Shown here one piece after another: positions 12,190 through 24,095 of a stretch of DNA of 64,000 nt (positions within the stretch are counted from its first letter, which is position 1; every line of letters begins with the position of its first letter). The notes under the pieces are model-generated. The model saw only the letters and a program-made list of their open reading frames with translations, made no database searches and was not told where the DNA came from. The stretch comes from Tetradesmus obliquus (Eukaryota > Chlorophyta > Chlorophyceae > Sphaeropleales > Scenedesmaceae): assembly GCA_030272155.1 (NCBI GenBank), contig CP126192.1:3568501-3632500 (forward strand), read 5' to 3'. The translations under genes were made by a program, and so were the position numbers.

Positions 12190-13675
12190 AGGTGCCCACT
12201 ACAAATGTTTCTCGTCTCGTTGCAGGATGATCGACCAGTATGGAATTCCTGTATATGTAATGCAGATGTACACTTGCAGCCCTCGAAACGACGAGCAGTG
12301 GAGCAGGCGGAGCCCAGTGAAGCAGCAAGCCCTGTATGTTTTGTGCTTGAATGGTGTCTGTCGATATCCAAGAACGCTCCTGGAAAGAGAAGGTTGACCA
12401 GTCTGCTAAGAAAGGTTTCCTGTTAATGATCAACTCTGTTACATGCCTGCCACACGTGCACACACCCAAACCCTGCCTGACACACGTGCACACACCCAAA
12501 CCCTGCCTGACACAGACCGTGCGTCACATAGACTTCCCACAGCGCAATGCACAATGGGAGCTGTGAGACCAGATGTGTGTGCATGCACCACAGTTGCCTA
12601 CACCAATTCCAAGTTGTCAACCCTCAGGCTGGTGCAACATCCTGTGCATGCATGATGTGACCTATGCCCTGCGTACTGGCAGGTTCAAATCCAGCCGTGA
12701 CTGTACCAGGTGCACCACAAAACCCCTCGAGAAACAGTGCACAAGTAATGCTTACAGGTAGCAGGAGATGATCAACGCAACACAATGCAGCCAATGCAAT
12801 GGTTGCATGCCCAGATAGGACCCCGCTATCAGCGGGTAGCACCCTGTCAGCATCAATGACTGAACATAGAACGTGAACACCATTTTCTGCTTGCCAGTCA
12901 GCAGTCTGCGCGACGCTTGAGGAGGTGGCAGCAGTTCAACGCAGTTGCAGGCTGGTCCAGCCTAAAGCAAGACATTGTTCAACAAGGTTTCTCAGCATAC
13001 CTGAGCAACATGCGACCGTCGTTGCTGTGACAGCACCAATACGCAGGTGCTTCTGCCAGCAAGACACGTCACTATGCGTACAAAGCCACACAGAGACTTG
13101 CAAGCCGAAGCAAGCATTGCAAGCCAAAAGCCAGCACCAAAAGCAAAACCCAGGACATCCACAGGCCTGTGTGCTGGGCAAATATATGCTGACATCGCTG
13201 CCAGCACCACCTGCATGCGTTGTAGCTGTGTAACGGTAGCCTTCTCCTCAGAGCCCACCTCGCTGCATAGACAAGTTTGCCCTCCTGATAACCTCCTCAT
13301 GGGCTGAAACAGTTGAACTCTTGCCCAGACACAAACCACATGGTGCAACAAGCTCAAGAGACGCAGGCAACAAGCCTACTAGTAGCCCTCAGTGGACATC
13401 AGCACTCACAGCAGAGTATGCGTGATCAGCACCACATGAAGTACTTCAAGCACCAGCATCCGTGAAAGCTGCTTTGAGTCTCATTCTTCGCTGTTAGTCT
13501 CAGTTGCGTTGCTGCTGCACGTCACCCAGCCTGAGCAGCATGAGATGTGCACTGACCAGAACCACTCTCTGAAACACATACACTGAAGCACATTCAAACC
13601 TGCAAGTTCATTACGTACGCCTGCTGGCCCAGGCATCCACTATAATACCAGCAGCAGCAACACGCAGCAGCAGCA
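12190..13675. other. Intergenic region between two minus-strand genes
   Basis: Should contain the promoter of the UBAP1-like gene and the 3' UTR of the plastid-protein gene. No exon or RNA gene recognised. It includes a 30-bp direct duplication at 12451-12510. Confidence 0.6.
12451..12510 (+). repeat. 30-bp perfect tandem duplication
   Basis: Two identical adjacent 30-bp units (12451-12480 and 12481-12510) beginning CACACGTGCACACACCC. No function is apparent; it lies upstream of the UBAP1-like start. Confidence 0.92.
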
Positions 13676-15124
13676 TCAGTCCTGCTGCCCGCAGTCTGCC
13701 GGACCCACGTATGTGCCGTGGATGAGGTTGTCCAGCATCATGTTGAGGAAGTAGCGGCCCGTGGGCTGCACCTCCAGCCTGCTGTGGTCCCGCACGTAGC
13801 GGCCCTTCACCAGCTGATGGCAGCAGCAGCAGCAGCAGCAGCAGCAGGATCAGCAGCAGAAACAACAGTCATGGTGAGAGGTGAAAGTGACAACAAGCCC
13901 AGCAAGACAAGCACAACAAAGAGCTGACGGCTGGTCAGCCACCAGCCACCAGCAGCCACCCGCAAACATACAGGCACAGAACATGCTGCCTGACAACTGC
14001 TTGCTGCGGCTACACTGCTGATTCCTTGCAGTTGCAGACGCCATGCACATGACAGCATTGCATTCGCGCTAAAAGCCCACCCCGTACCTTGAAAGTGAGC
14101 TCTAGCCCACCCCGTACCTTGAAAGTGAGCTCTAGCCCACCCCGTACCTTGAAAGTGAGCTCTAGCCCACCCCGTACCTTGAAAGTGAGCTCTAGCCGTG
14201 TCACAACGTAGCCCTGCCCCTCAATCTCAATCTGCGGGTGACATAGCAGGCAGAGGAGCACAGAGTGCCAGCTTGTCATCAAGGCATCATGTACGGCCAA
14301 CATGCAGCATTAAAGCACTGTCAAGACCTCAACAAGGTTGCAGCGGCACTGCATGGCATCACTCTGCCACCTGCTGGGGGTCCAGCAACTGCTATCATGC
14401 CACGTGACACCAGACACCACGCAGTAGGGCTGCCTCCACGCAGAGCTCCTATGGCAGCCAGCAGCTGCACTGCACTGGCCGCTCGCAGGAGTGGCGCTGC
14501 TGCTGCTGCTGTCGCTGCCATTGCTGGGCTGCCACTGCTGCTGCTGCTGGCACGAGTGTCAGCTTGTGTCACCTACCTCCTCTCCATTGTGAGTCATGGG
14601 CGGCAGTGCATAGATGCCTAGCGACCGAGGTGGTGGTGTCACCTGCAACACAAGCAAGCCAGAGAGTTCAGCTGAAGCCCAGCTGCTGCTGGTTGCCACG
14701 CTGCAGAGGTTGCCTCAGCATCAAAAATCAGCATCAAAAACAGCATAACTGAGCAGCATGAACTCACCACTTTGATCTCAAACAGGCCGGGTTTTCGTGC
14801 TTTGCCTGTCTTTCGACTGCGGCCAGCACCGCCGCTGCTGCCACCGCCAGGCCGCCCGCCATTGCTGCTGCTGCCCGGCATATCGCTGGAAGCTGCATAC
14901 GCTACAGGCCGTTGCCGCAGCCGCAAGCTGCTGCGTTGACCTAGCTGACCTATGAGACTGCTGCTGCTGCTGCAGCTGCTGCTGGCTGGGCTGCATGGTG
15001 TGTGCAGTGTGCAAGGGCGCAGCCCATGAACGCCAGCCGTTGCACTGTTGCTGGTGCTGCGAGCGCCTGCGTTGTGAAAGGGACAAAGCAACATCAAGAC
15101 ACACACCTGACTGTCAAACTCCAA
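13676..15124 (-). CDS. Conserved plastid-targeted protein of unknown function
   Basis: Minus-strand exons 15124-14768, 14642-14577, 14231-14178 and 13813-13676 give 204 aa, all phase 0. The first 95 residues are Ser/Ala/Arg/Gln-rich with few acidic residues, as in algal chloroplast transit peptides. The mature part has motifs that look strongly conserved: LFEIKV-VTPPPRSLGIYALPP, then GEEIEIEGQGYVVTRLELTF, then KGRYVRDHSRLEVQPTGRY and FLNMMLDNL. The pattern (small beta-rich domain with a final helix) reminds me of short plant chloroplast proteins of unknown role; I assign no function. The third exon ends in a fourfold tandem array of its own splice donor, so isoforms with 10-residue steps are possible. 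An internal Met about ten codons in (15094) could be the real start. Confidence 0.75.
13821..13847 (+). repeat. (CAG)n tract beside an acceptor
   Basis: Nine CAG units on the + strand. In the sense of the minus gene this is (CTG)n leading into CCATCAG, the acceptor of the last exon at 13813, so the repeat forms the polypyrimidine side of that splice site. Confidence 0.85.
14074..14201 (-). repeat. Four 30-bp tandem copies of an exon end plus 5' splice site
   Basis: Units start near 14071, 14101, 14131 and 14161, essentially identical and 30 bp apart; the outermost is partly diverged at its left edge. On the minus strand each unit reads CTCACTTTCAAG|GTACGG, the last codons of exon 3 and its donor. 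Possible exon ends are 14178 (shortest), 14148, 14118 and 14088. The period is ten codons with no stop, so every donor keeps the downstream frame. Confidence 0.9.
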
Positions 15125-15624
15125 ACAGCTCTGGATGCAAGCTGGTTGTCTGGTTCAGCTACACCGTGCGGTCATATGCACTGTTGGCTGTCATGAAACT
15201 GGCGCTTTACCCCGACATTGGGCAACATCACAAACCTGGAGCACCAATTCGTGTGCCAGCCAGCGCCATGGAGCCTTGACCTGTTAGTGGCAGCACCTCC
15301 TACTGCTGGTGGTGATGGTGCTGCTGCTGCTGGCCACAAACTGCCAGGGTGTCCTCCACACGAGCAAGTCCACAACAGAGGCCGTGGCACGATGCAAACG
15401 GTCAGATGTTTCTTATTGGCAAATCGTACAACAGTGAGGCACCCGGCAAGGTACGGATGTCGCGCGCACTAGGGCTCGACACTGGGACCCTGGACCCAGC
15501 TCACAAATGACATGTGTGCTTTGAACCAAGACTGGCATCCCGCTCCGGTGCATCGTTTTGTAGTTTACTTTGCTGTGCTGCTGCTAAGTGGTGCTGCAGC
15601 GAAGAGGTGGACAGCAACATCACC

Positions 15625-18600
15625 ATGGCGCCCGCACTGCGCTGCAGCTTAGCAGCTGCAGTTGCTATGTGTCTTCTGATCTCAGGATCATACTCTTACT
15701 ACGTGCCTGGAACGTACCCCCAGGTGCTGGTCTTCGATTCAGCGTAGAAAGACTGTGGGAGCAATGGTCGCTCCTGCCGGTGTAGACCTGCACACATACA
15801 TACTAATAACCTCGATTTGTTGCTATTGTCTTTTTGCAGGAGTTTTATCCAGGTGGCACCATCTCTGGTGAGTGGCTGTCTGGCAGGACTTGCAGGCAAC
15901 TGATTGCTGTTACCTGCTCGAATGGAGCCTTGTCAGTCAACAGAGCGTCCTGGAAGCAGATCATATCGCATTTTGAACGTTTGGCACTTGCTGCACACGT
16001 TGCAGGGCTCGTGTTGACCTTTTGCATCGCACTGTTGCTGCCGCTGCTACTGGTGTGCTGCTGCTTACAGCGCAAGTCAACTCGTTGACGTCCTTTGAGA
16101 CTGACCTGCCATATGAGTACTACTCCATGCCGTTCTGCAAGCCTGTGGAGGGCGTGCACAGGGCAGGCAACGCAGCAAACCTGGGCACAGTCATCATGGG
16201 CATAAAGCTCTTGAACAGCCAGTACAACTTCACCATCATGGTGCGCACGAGTCATGCAGCAGCAACAGCAGCAGTAGCACCTCGCACGGCAACAGCAGTA
16301 GCAGGAGCAGAGTATAACAACGCTTCACTGGCTACGTATGGCCCAGCGCGGCCTTGCATCTGCTTGCAGGACTGCTGCGGGCAGCTTCTTGCACGTACAG
16401 CGCAACAATTCTTAAGCAACAGGCTGCCAGGAGAAAGATGCCTAGCAAGCTGCCGCCTCCTGTGTAAATTGCTGGCTGCCTGCTGTATGGTTGCAGAGGC
16501 AAGAGAAGGGCAAGGACGCATGCGCGCCGAAAGGCTTCTATGGGCCTCTGGATGGCAAGGATGTGAAGGTGCGGGGCCAGCAGCAGCTGCAGTGGAAGCA
16601 TATGCGTGATGCTCAACACTGCCAGGCGTACATGAATTTCATCAGTTTCATCAGTGGCTGTGTATTTGGCACCTGACGCCGACACTGTTTGCAACAGGCT
16701 CCCCAGCAGCAGCATTGCTAGCAGCCCCCTCTTGGGTCATGCGGCAATGCTTGTGACGTGCAGCAGCTAGTGTGTCACCGTGTCACCTCTCACCTGCATG
16801 CACACATGTGTGTGTTGTTTATTTATGATGCTGCAGAAGCTACAGATGCTGATCACCCAGAAGTACCGCATCAACATGGTGCTGGACAACCTTCCAGTCA
16901 CAGCGCAGGACCTGCTGGACAAGGTCAGCAGCACCACGCAGCAGCAGCAGCAGTAGCAGCAGTTGCAATGCGGCAGCAGCGACTAGAGAGGCAGCTGCCG
17001 CAGCTGCAGGCGCAGCAGCGTTGGCACTGGCGCCTGCAGCGGGGCCGGCTAGCAGTTGAACAACTGGTTGCGGCAGCAGGGCACAGCCGACGCTACATCT
17101 ACGCAACATGCACAGCAATGTGTAGCAGCTCAGCAGCAGAGGGATACACACAGCACATCACCCAGCATGCCAGTCAGCTCAGCTTTCCGAACACTTTGCC
17201 GCCTCGTGCGGTTGCAGGACACGTGCATGACAATCCGCTTGTGCGGCCACAGCTGTAAGCAGCAGGTATCTGTCCGCCTAGCATCTGCTGCCTGTGCCTT
17301 GGCTCACTCTCTGCCGTTCCTGCTGTCGCTGCTGCCTGCGACCCTTCCTGCTTCTTGCCTTTCCCTCACTTCCCATCAACTTCCAACAATGGTCAACAGA
17401 ATCAGGAGTTTGTGCGCCCCGGCTTTGAGCTGGGCTATGAGGAGGATGGAAAGTTCTACGTGTTCAACCACCTTCAGTTCAACATCCTGGTGCACCCCAC
17501 GCACGGCGAGTACATGCGCGCGCGCCAGGGCTTCAAAGACGCGGCCGTGCTGGACAACATCGATGCGCGGCGCATGCTGCTGTCGCGCAAGCAGCTGCTG
17601 GCGGCGGGCGCGAGCGAGGCAGCGCTGGGCGGCAGCAGCAGCGGCAGGCAGCTGGCGGCGGATGAGAAGAAGGCAGATGAGAAGAAGGATGACCCAGGTG
17701 CGGGTGTGAGGCAAGGATGATTGCTAGCAGGGATGATGCAAAGCCGTTGCTCTGGCAGGTGGTGCACCAGCTGGACGTTGCGCCGTGGCGTGCAGCAGGG
17801 CGGCGGGAATGCTCTGACAGCAACGCCACAAGCAGCAGGCGCGTCAGCAGAGCAGGTGTCAAGTTTGTGGCAACACAGGGCAGCTGGGCTCAGCCAGGAG
17901 GGATGGCAGTTGGTGGCAGCTGCAAGGTCAATTACCAGCGTATTGGCTGTGGATGTGTAGATATGTGCATGGATACAGCCAGTGTGCTGGCTGCTGGTCT
18001 GCGCATCTCTCGACTGCTCACTGCTGCTGTTGTGTCCGGTCTTGCGCGTGTGTTGCTGCTGCTCTGCTGCTGCAGCCACGCCAGACCAGATGTACATGAT
18101 TGTTGGCTTTGAGGTCTCCCCCTGCAGCATCAAGCGCACTGCAGGCAAGCCTATCGAAGACATCATGTGCGACAACATTGACCGTGTGCCCACACCACAG
18201 GTGCGCGCACGTGCCTGCTTGATTGCCGCCCTGCTTAATGCAGCCAGCATATGACAGTGTAGGCTGCATACAGGGCATTGCTGAGTGGTGGGCTGTGCTG
18301 GTCTGTTAAAAGCTGCTCTGTTTGCTGCTGCAGCACAAACAACAGACCGCATTACCACACCTGTCGGTGCGATGTCCTGTGCTGTACTGTGCTGTACTGC
18401 GTGTTGCCGGGCTGTGCTCTGCTGGCATGTGCCGTCCTGTGCTGTTTATGAAATTCTTCATACATCAACCTACCACCCTGTTTGCGTGGCACACCCCTTT
18501 GCCCATTGTAGGAGTTCAAGGAGGGCGAGACAACCATGTACACCTACGACGTGTGCTGGTTGTAATGACACACATCACCTAATCACTCTGTGTGTCTGTG

Positions 18601-20441
18601 CACACTCCCCCCCTTCCTGTCTGGCCCTGCAGGAGGTCAAGGAGGGCGAGAAGATCATGTACACCTACGACGTGTACTGGCAGGTCTCCGACATCAAGTG
18701 GGCCTCGCGCTGGGACTCCTACCTGCGCATGCCCGGCGGCAAGGTGCACTGGTTCAGCATCATGAACAGCCTGCTCATCGTGCTGGTCATGGCTACACTT
18801 GTGGCCATGATCCTGATCCGCACAGTGCGGCGTGACCTGGCAAAGTATGAGCAGCTGGTGGTGGATGGCAGCGCAGACATGAAGGATGAGGCGGGCTGGA
18901 AGCTGCTGACCGGGGATGCATTCAGGGCGCCTGCCGGCGGCAAGAGCTTGGCGGTGCACGTGAGTGGGCTGTGTGCTGAGCGGCAAGGCGGCGCAGAGGC
19001 GTTGCGGGCAGCCAGCTGGCTTGAATGTCACTACGCAGGGCTGTTAGTGTGTCATGTTCTGAACCAGCAGCTACGCAGGCGTGTCTGCATTATGCAGTTT
19101 GCCTGTCTTGGTGAACCACCAGACAACAGGACGCATGCTGACTAGGTCTTGCCCGGTTGTTCCCTCTGCTGCCGCCGCTGCTGCCTCTCCTGCTGTGCAG
19201 TTCGGCTCAGGTGTGCAGATGCTGCTGGTGTCGCTGGTGACGCTGCTGCTGGCCACGCTGGGCTTCCTGTCCCCGGCCTCTCGCGGCGCGCTGCTCACAA
19301 CCACCATCATCCTCTTCGTGCTGCTGTCCTTCGTGGCTGGCGGCTCTGCTGTAGCCCTGTGGGGCGTCATGGAGCGCACATATGAGGGCTGGGTTGGTGT
19401 GGCGCTGCACGTCTCTCTCTTCCTGCCAGGCCTCGTCATGCTGATCTTCACCGTGCTCAACATCGCACTGAAGCACACCGGCAGCCTGGGTGCTGTGCCA
19501 GCCGGAATCTACTTCACGATTGTGGCGATTTGGTTCCTGGTCAGTGTGCCGCTCACATTCGTGGGAGGCTTCATGGCCACGCGGCTGCCGATCTTGGATT
19601 ACCCCGTGAAGACGAACCAGATTCCGCGCCAGATTCCCCCGGCGCCGCTGGTGGCACACCCCGTGCTGCTGTTCTTCAGCGCAGGTGCGTGCGGGTGTGG
19701 GAGACAGTTGGGGTTGAGGCGGTTGTGTGTGGGGTGGTGGGGCGGTGGGGCTGCTATGCACACAGCTGTGCACAGGAGCGGGTTGCAGGGGCGGGCGCTA
19801 TGTAATTACAGCTGTCAGCGTCTCTGCTCCCTTGTAGAATGGTGTAGATGGCAGCAAGCACAGCTATGCCAGTGGCTGTGTGCATGTGGGTGCCGCTGCA
19901 GTGGGCCCTTTGCTCTGAGCATTGTATCTAAACATACCTGCACAGTCCTTGCGTCATCAGCACATTCATGTGCCGCTGCTGCCTGCTGCTGCCGCTGCGC
20001 AGGCATCCTGCCGTTTGGCACCATGTTCATCGAGCTGTACTTTGCCATGACCAGCCTGTGGCTGGGCTACTTCTACTACCTCTTTGGCTTTGTGTTCCTC
20101 ATCGGGCTGCTCACCATCATCATCAACTGCGAGATCGCCGTGCTGTGCACCTACGTGCAGCTCTGTGCGGAAGACTACATGTGGTGGTGCGTGGCCGGGC
20201 TGTGCACTGTGATACTGCTACTGGTGCTTGTAACACGGGCTGTGTCAGCCGCAGCCCTGCACTCTCGCTCACAAGTCCTGTGTATGCGCTGCACCTTGCT
20301 ACAATGGGGGTCAGTGATTGAGTCTGCACCATGACACATGCACAACGCAACTGCCTAGCCTCGGCTGCATGCAGGTTGTTCAGGTAGCTTTCATACGGTA
20401 TATATGCTGACGCCTTTCTCCTGCCGTCTCCTGCCTGCTCA

Positions 20442-20473
<32 letters not shown>

Positions 20474-21194
20474 ACTGCTGCAGGTGGCAGAGCTTCTACC
20501 GCGGCGGCAGCGTGGCGTTCTACGTGGCGCTGTACGCGGTGGGCTTCATGGGCAGCAGCCTGCACAGCCTGAGCGGCTTCCTGCCCATGCTCACCTACCT
20601 GAGCTACATGTCCATCATGATCCTGGGGCTGTACACCGCCATGGGCACGGTGCGTGGCACGAGGAGCAGCGCCTGCTTGAATTGTTTTTCTTTTTGCATA
20701 TGAGTTGGGGCTCTACACGGCCATGGGCACGGTGCATGGGGTGTGGTGGAGTGGGAAACAGTGCCTGCTTGATCCTTGTTGTTTTGCATGTCTTGCCGCT
20801 GGTTTTGGGCGAAGGTGCAGCCGGAGTCTTCCAGGACATGCGTGTTCAGCTGGGGCAGCAGCAAGCAGCCGGGCGCCCAGGCACTCGCGTGCTGGTCTTT
20901 GGCATGGGCGTGACCTTGCATGCGCCACGCTATACCGCAGTTGTAGCGTGCTTAACTTGCAGCGAGGGCGTGCTGGTGGGCATGACATTGCGGCATGTCA
21001 GGCAGCTGGGAAATGATGCGCAAGTGTGTGTGCCTGTATGGCCAGCACCATTGACTGCTATCATCAGTGTCACTGACTCGCTGCCTGCTGCTGTATTGCC
21101 TGCCTTTGCGCCTGCCTTTGCCTGCCTACAGGTTGGCTTCCTGGCGTCGTTCGTGTTCGTGTACCAGATCTTTGCAGCAGTGAAGCAGGACTGA
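15625..21194 (+). CDS. Transmembrane 9 superfamily protein (nonaspanin, EMP70/TMN)
   Basis: Golgi/endosomal nine-span membrane protein thought to sort membrane cargo. Thirteen exons: 15625-15723, 15840-15867, 16071-16240, 16497-16568, 16837-16923, 17218-17265, 17400-17697, 18076-18200, 18633-18959, 19201-19684, 20003-20186, 20484-20649, 21132-21194, giving 716 aa with consistent phases. The order is signal peptide, lumenal domain (LTSFETDLPYEYYSMPFCKP, YRINMVLDNLPV, FVRPGFELGY, FNHLQFNILVHP, GFEVSPCSI), first span after YWQVSDIKWASRWDSYL, a cytosolic loop with GWKLLTGDAFRAP, then eight spans with LPFGTMFIEL, YMWWWQSF and LGLYTAMGT. The C-terminus AAVKQD has the KxD/E COPI-binding, Golgi-retention motif. 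Acceptors at 17218 and 17400 are the least certain. Two exon-edge duplications lie in its introns. Confidence 0.95.
18512..18562 (+). pseudogene. Decayed duplicate of the start of TM9SF exon 9
   Basis: A TTGTAG acceptor at 18511 is followed by codons reading EFKEGETTMYTYDVCWL and a stop. This nearly matches the real exon start at 18633 (EVKEGEKIMYTYDVYWQ). Inclusion from the donor at 18200 would be in phase and end the protein before the first membrane span. It is either dead duplicate sequence or a poison exon. Confidence 0.75.
20442..20472 (+). repeat. (CTGC)n tetranucleotide run in a polypyrimidine tract
   Basis: About seven CTGC/TGCC units directly before the CTGCAG acceptor of TM9SF exon 12 (20484), so the repeat forms the pyrimidine-rich part of the splice site. 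Confidence 0.85.
20705..20731 (+). other. Potential 27-nt in-frame microexon in TM9SF
   Basis: Preceded by TATGAG and followed by GTGCAT, these 27 nt encode LGLYTAMGT. The same nine residues end the preceding exon (exon end 20649), about 80 bp upstream. The piece is phase 0 on both sides, so inclusion would insert nine residues without a frameshift. It may only be a non-functional tandem duplicate. Confidence 0.5.
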
Positions 21195-22175
21195 GCGGGA
21201 CAGGGCAAGCGCTGTTGGCTGGCTCTGTGCTGGTGTGACACCGCAGCATTGATTACACGCAGCTGGATAGGACTCCGGGACAAGCATTTTTGCAGTGCAT
21301 CATAGTATGGGACTTGGGTGCAGCTCAGCGCAGAGCATTGGGTGCAACAGACAATGCACATCGTTTGCGTTCAACCCAACGTTGCACTAGGTGACCCCCG
21401 TCATACTGGCGGCTGTGGCGTTGGCTACTGGCTGCTACAGATTGCTGACACAGCACTGCTGAAAAGGCTCTCGTGCGTGTACCATTGTGCTGCTGACGTG
21501 GCAGCTGTCAAGCTTGGTTTGTTGTAGCGGTCGACTGCGAGGGTGTGTGGACATGTCTTGACAGGAATCTTTGGTCTTGGCTGGGTGGGCAGTTGCTGTT
21601 TCGCCTCATGTAATGCACTGCTGTGCACAAGCAGCCATATAGCGTGCCATTGATCAAACTCATGATAGTGAGAGGTGGACTCGCTATGTAACGGGTACCA
21701 ATGTGGTGTACCAGTACCTTACACGGCAAACAAAGCCTTACATGAGTGCATAACTGCCAACACGTGGGATGTGCAGGTGTCGTGCAATATTGCTTTGCCA
21801 AACCCAGAAAGCAAAACCCAAAATGTGATGTGCAGCGGGTAACAGCTGGCAATCACCGCCGCTTAGTCACGAGTACCTGGTATCGAACACAAGCCTGGAG
21901 GTGCCACTGTATGTCCAAGGTTGTTGCAGGCAGGTACTGCTTGCTAACTCTCAGCAGGGTAGCTCGCATGCAATCCCCTGTCAAATATGCGAGCCTCGGC
22001 GCTGAGTGTACACCTCAGCCCCAGCACACAAGCAAACGACATGTTGCGCTGGACAACGACAATGCAGGCCTCGGGCCACGCCATGCACACACAGGCAACC
22101 TTGCCCTTGAATCACACCACCTTCACCGACAAGCACCAGCCTCAGCCGCCCGTGCTTTGCAATGATCTGCAAGCA
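21195..22175. other. Convergent intergenic region
   Basis: Lies between the 3' ends of TM9SF (+) and NBP35 (-). No exon, RNA gene or mobile element recognised; presumably 3' UTRs and spacer. Confidence 0.6.
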
Positions 22176-22660
22176 CTATGTGGACGCAGGCGCAGCTGCA
22201 TTGGCGGCTGCAACATCAACAATGATCTTCTGCACAATTGCCTGCAGTGCCACCGCACTCGGCGCGTCTCGCTGCTGCGAGCCACCCTTGCCGTTGGCTA
22301 CAGCGGCGCCACCGTTCGCAACAGTAGCAGCAGCAGCAACAGCAAGCACTGACCTGCCTTCCTCTGCTGCTTGCCCTAGCAGCGGATCCAGCGGCACACG
22401 ACCCAGCAGCTGCAGCCCCAGCTGCTGACACATCGCGCCAGCACCGCCGCCAGTCGGCAGAAACACGTCTGTTGCTGCAGCCACTTCACTGAGGTCTTTC
22501 ACCAGGCCTGGTGCCACTAGCGCCTCATGCAGAGCTGCCTGCACTGCTGCTGTCAGGTCTGCTGCTGGGCCGCTGCTGCTGCTGCTGCTGCTGTTGAGGA
22601 AGCGCAGCGTGGGCAGGCCCACTTGCAGGGTGGACATGTTCTCGACTACACCCAGCACCT

Positions 22661-22694
<34 letters not shown>

Positions 22695-24056
22695 CAAGTC
22701 GCAAGGCACACGTCAACACAAAACGTGTAGCCGGAACCACCAGCTGTTGCTGTGCTGTGTGTGCTGATGTGCCGACCGTTCAAGCGAAGCTAAGCGTGCC
22801 TCCACAATGCACATGATACACACCACACAGCAACATCAGATATAATACTTACAGGCTTCCAACATCAATGTTACCTGGACGCCTAAAAGCCACTCTGCCC
22901 TTGACAACTCTTTTTCTCAGCACTACCAGTACATGAGCACACCGAGAACGTCATACACGCCACCCAAAACGCGTCGCCCACCTGCAGCCCGACCTTCCTG
23001 CAGAAGCTGACCTCCTTCCTCACATCAATAATGGACACCTCCTGCGGCGTCGTCACAATCACGGCAGCATCCATGCCCCCAGCGATGTTGCGGCCGCTGC
23101 TGCCGGCGGCCCCCGGCGCTGCTGCTGCTTTGAGGAACTGCGCAATGCTGATGTGCTCGTCTGAGGTGCCTGGCGGCGCATCCACCACCAGGTAATCCAG
23201 GCTGCCCCACACCACGTCTTTCAGGAACTGCTTGATCAGCGCGTTCTTCCTGCAAGCAGTTGCCGCAGACAGTCAACCCACCAGAAGTCACAGAGGTCAC
23301 AGCAAGACGTTGAAGGAAGCAGTCACAGCACGCAGACGCAGCAGGCGGTCAATTGCAAGCAGTCAAAGCAAGGCAGTGTCAGGAGGCGGTCAATTGCAAG
23401 CAGTCAAAGCAAGGCAGTCACAGCAGGCGGTCAATTGCAAGCAGTCAGCAAGCAGTCAAAGCAAGCAGTCGAGGCAGCAGCAGGAAGTGGTCGCTGTGCC
23501 CTTCACCTGTTGCGATCACTGCTGGAACTGCCTGGAAATACGCACTGCGTCCAGCAAGCATGGCCGCAGCAGCGACAAGCTGATAAGATAAGAAGAAACA
23601 TGCCATACGCAACATGCAGCAGCAGCAGCAACGGAATTGTCTGCTCACCTGGGGCCCCTCCAGATCACAGCATCGTCAGGGTTGGGCAGCATGAACCCTG
23701 CAGCACGCAAGCAAGACAGGCAGATGAGCACACGCAGCAAGCACAACCAGGCACCTGCACCCAGCTTGATCAGCTGATGCCGCACTGCGACCGCGCATAC
23801 TTGCTGCTCAGATGCTGGTGGCAGAGCCGCATAGGTGACACACCACCTGCCACCCCTGCCACCACTGCGTTGCACCACAGGGGCGCTGCATGCTGGTGTG
23901 CAGCAGTAAGCGTGCCAGGCTGTGCTGCTGCAATGCCTCCGTCCCGCTGCTGCTACTGCTGTCGACAGTGCACAAGACTTCTTCCAGGCTCCTACTGCGA
24001 GGGACAGGGCAAGCGTGTACGAAGCTGTCTCAACTCTCTGATGCCGCCGCCGCCGC

Positions 24057-24095
<39 letters not shown>

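Noticed and set aside
12655-12720. GGTTCAAATCC resembling a tRNA T-loop
   Set aside because: The flanking bases do not form a T-stem, and no D-arm, anticodon stem or acceptor pairs can be built upstream.
14074-14201. CRISPR-like array from 30-bp direct repeats
   Set aside because: Units are contiguous with no spacers and encode an exon end; the genome is eukaryotic.
17474-18358. 294-codon minus-strand frame opposite TM9SF
   Set aside because: It is the mirror of conserved + strand exons and introns; the + strand reading gives clear TM9SF motifs.
18285-19145. Single long frame over TM9SF introns and exon 9
   Set aside because: Only 18633-18959 shows family conservation; the rest is intron read-through with repeat-derived Cys/His-rich sequence.
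21870-21905. Possible minus-strand tRNA T-arm with TTCGATA
   Set aside because: No matching stem or other tRNA arms can be formed.
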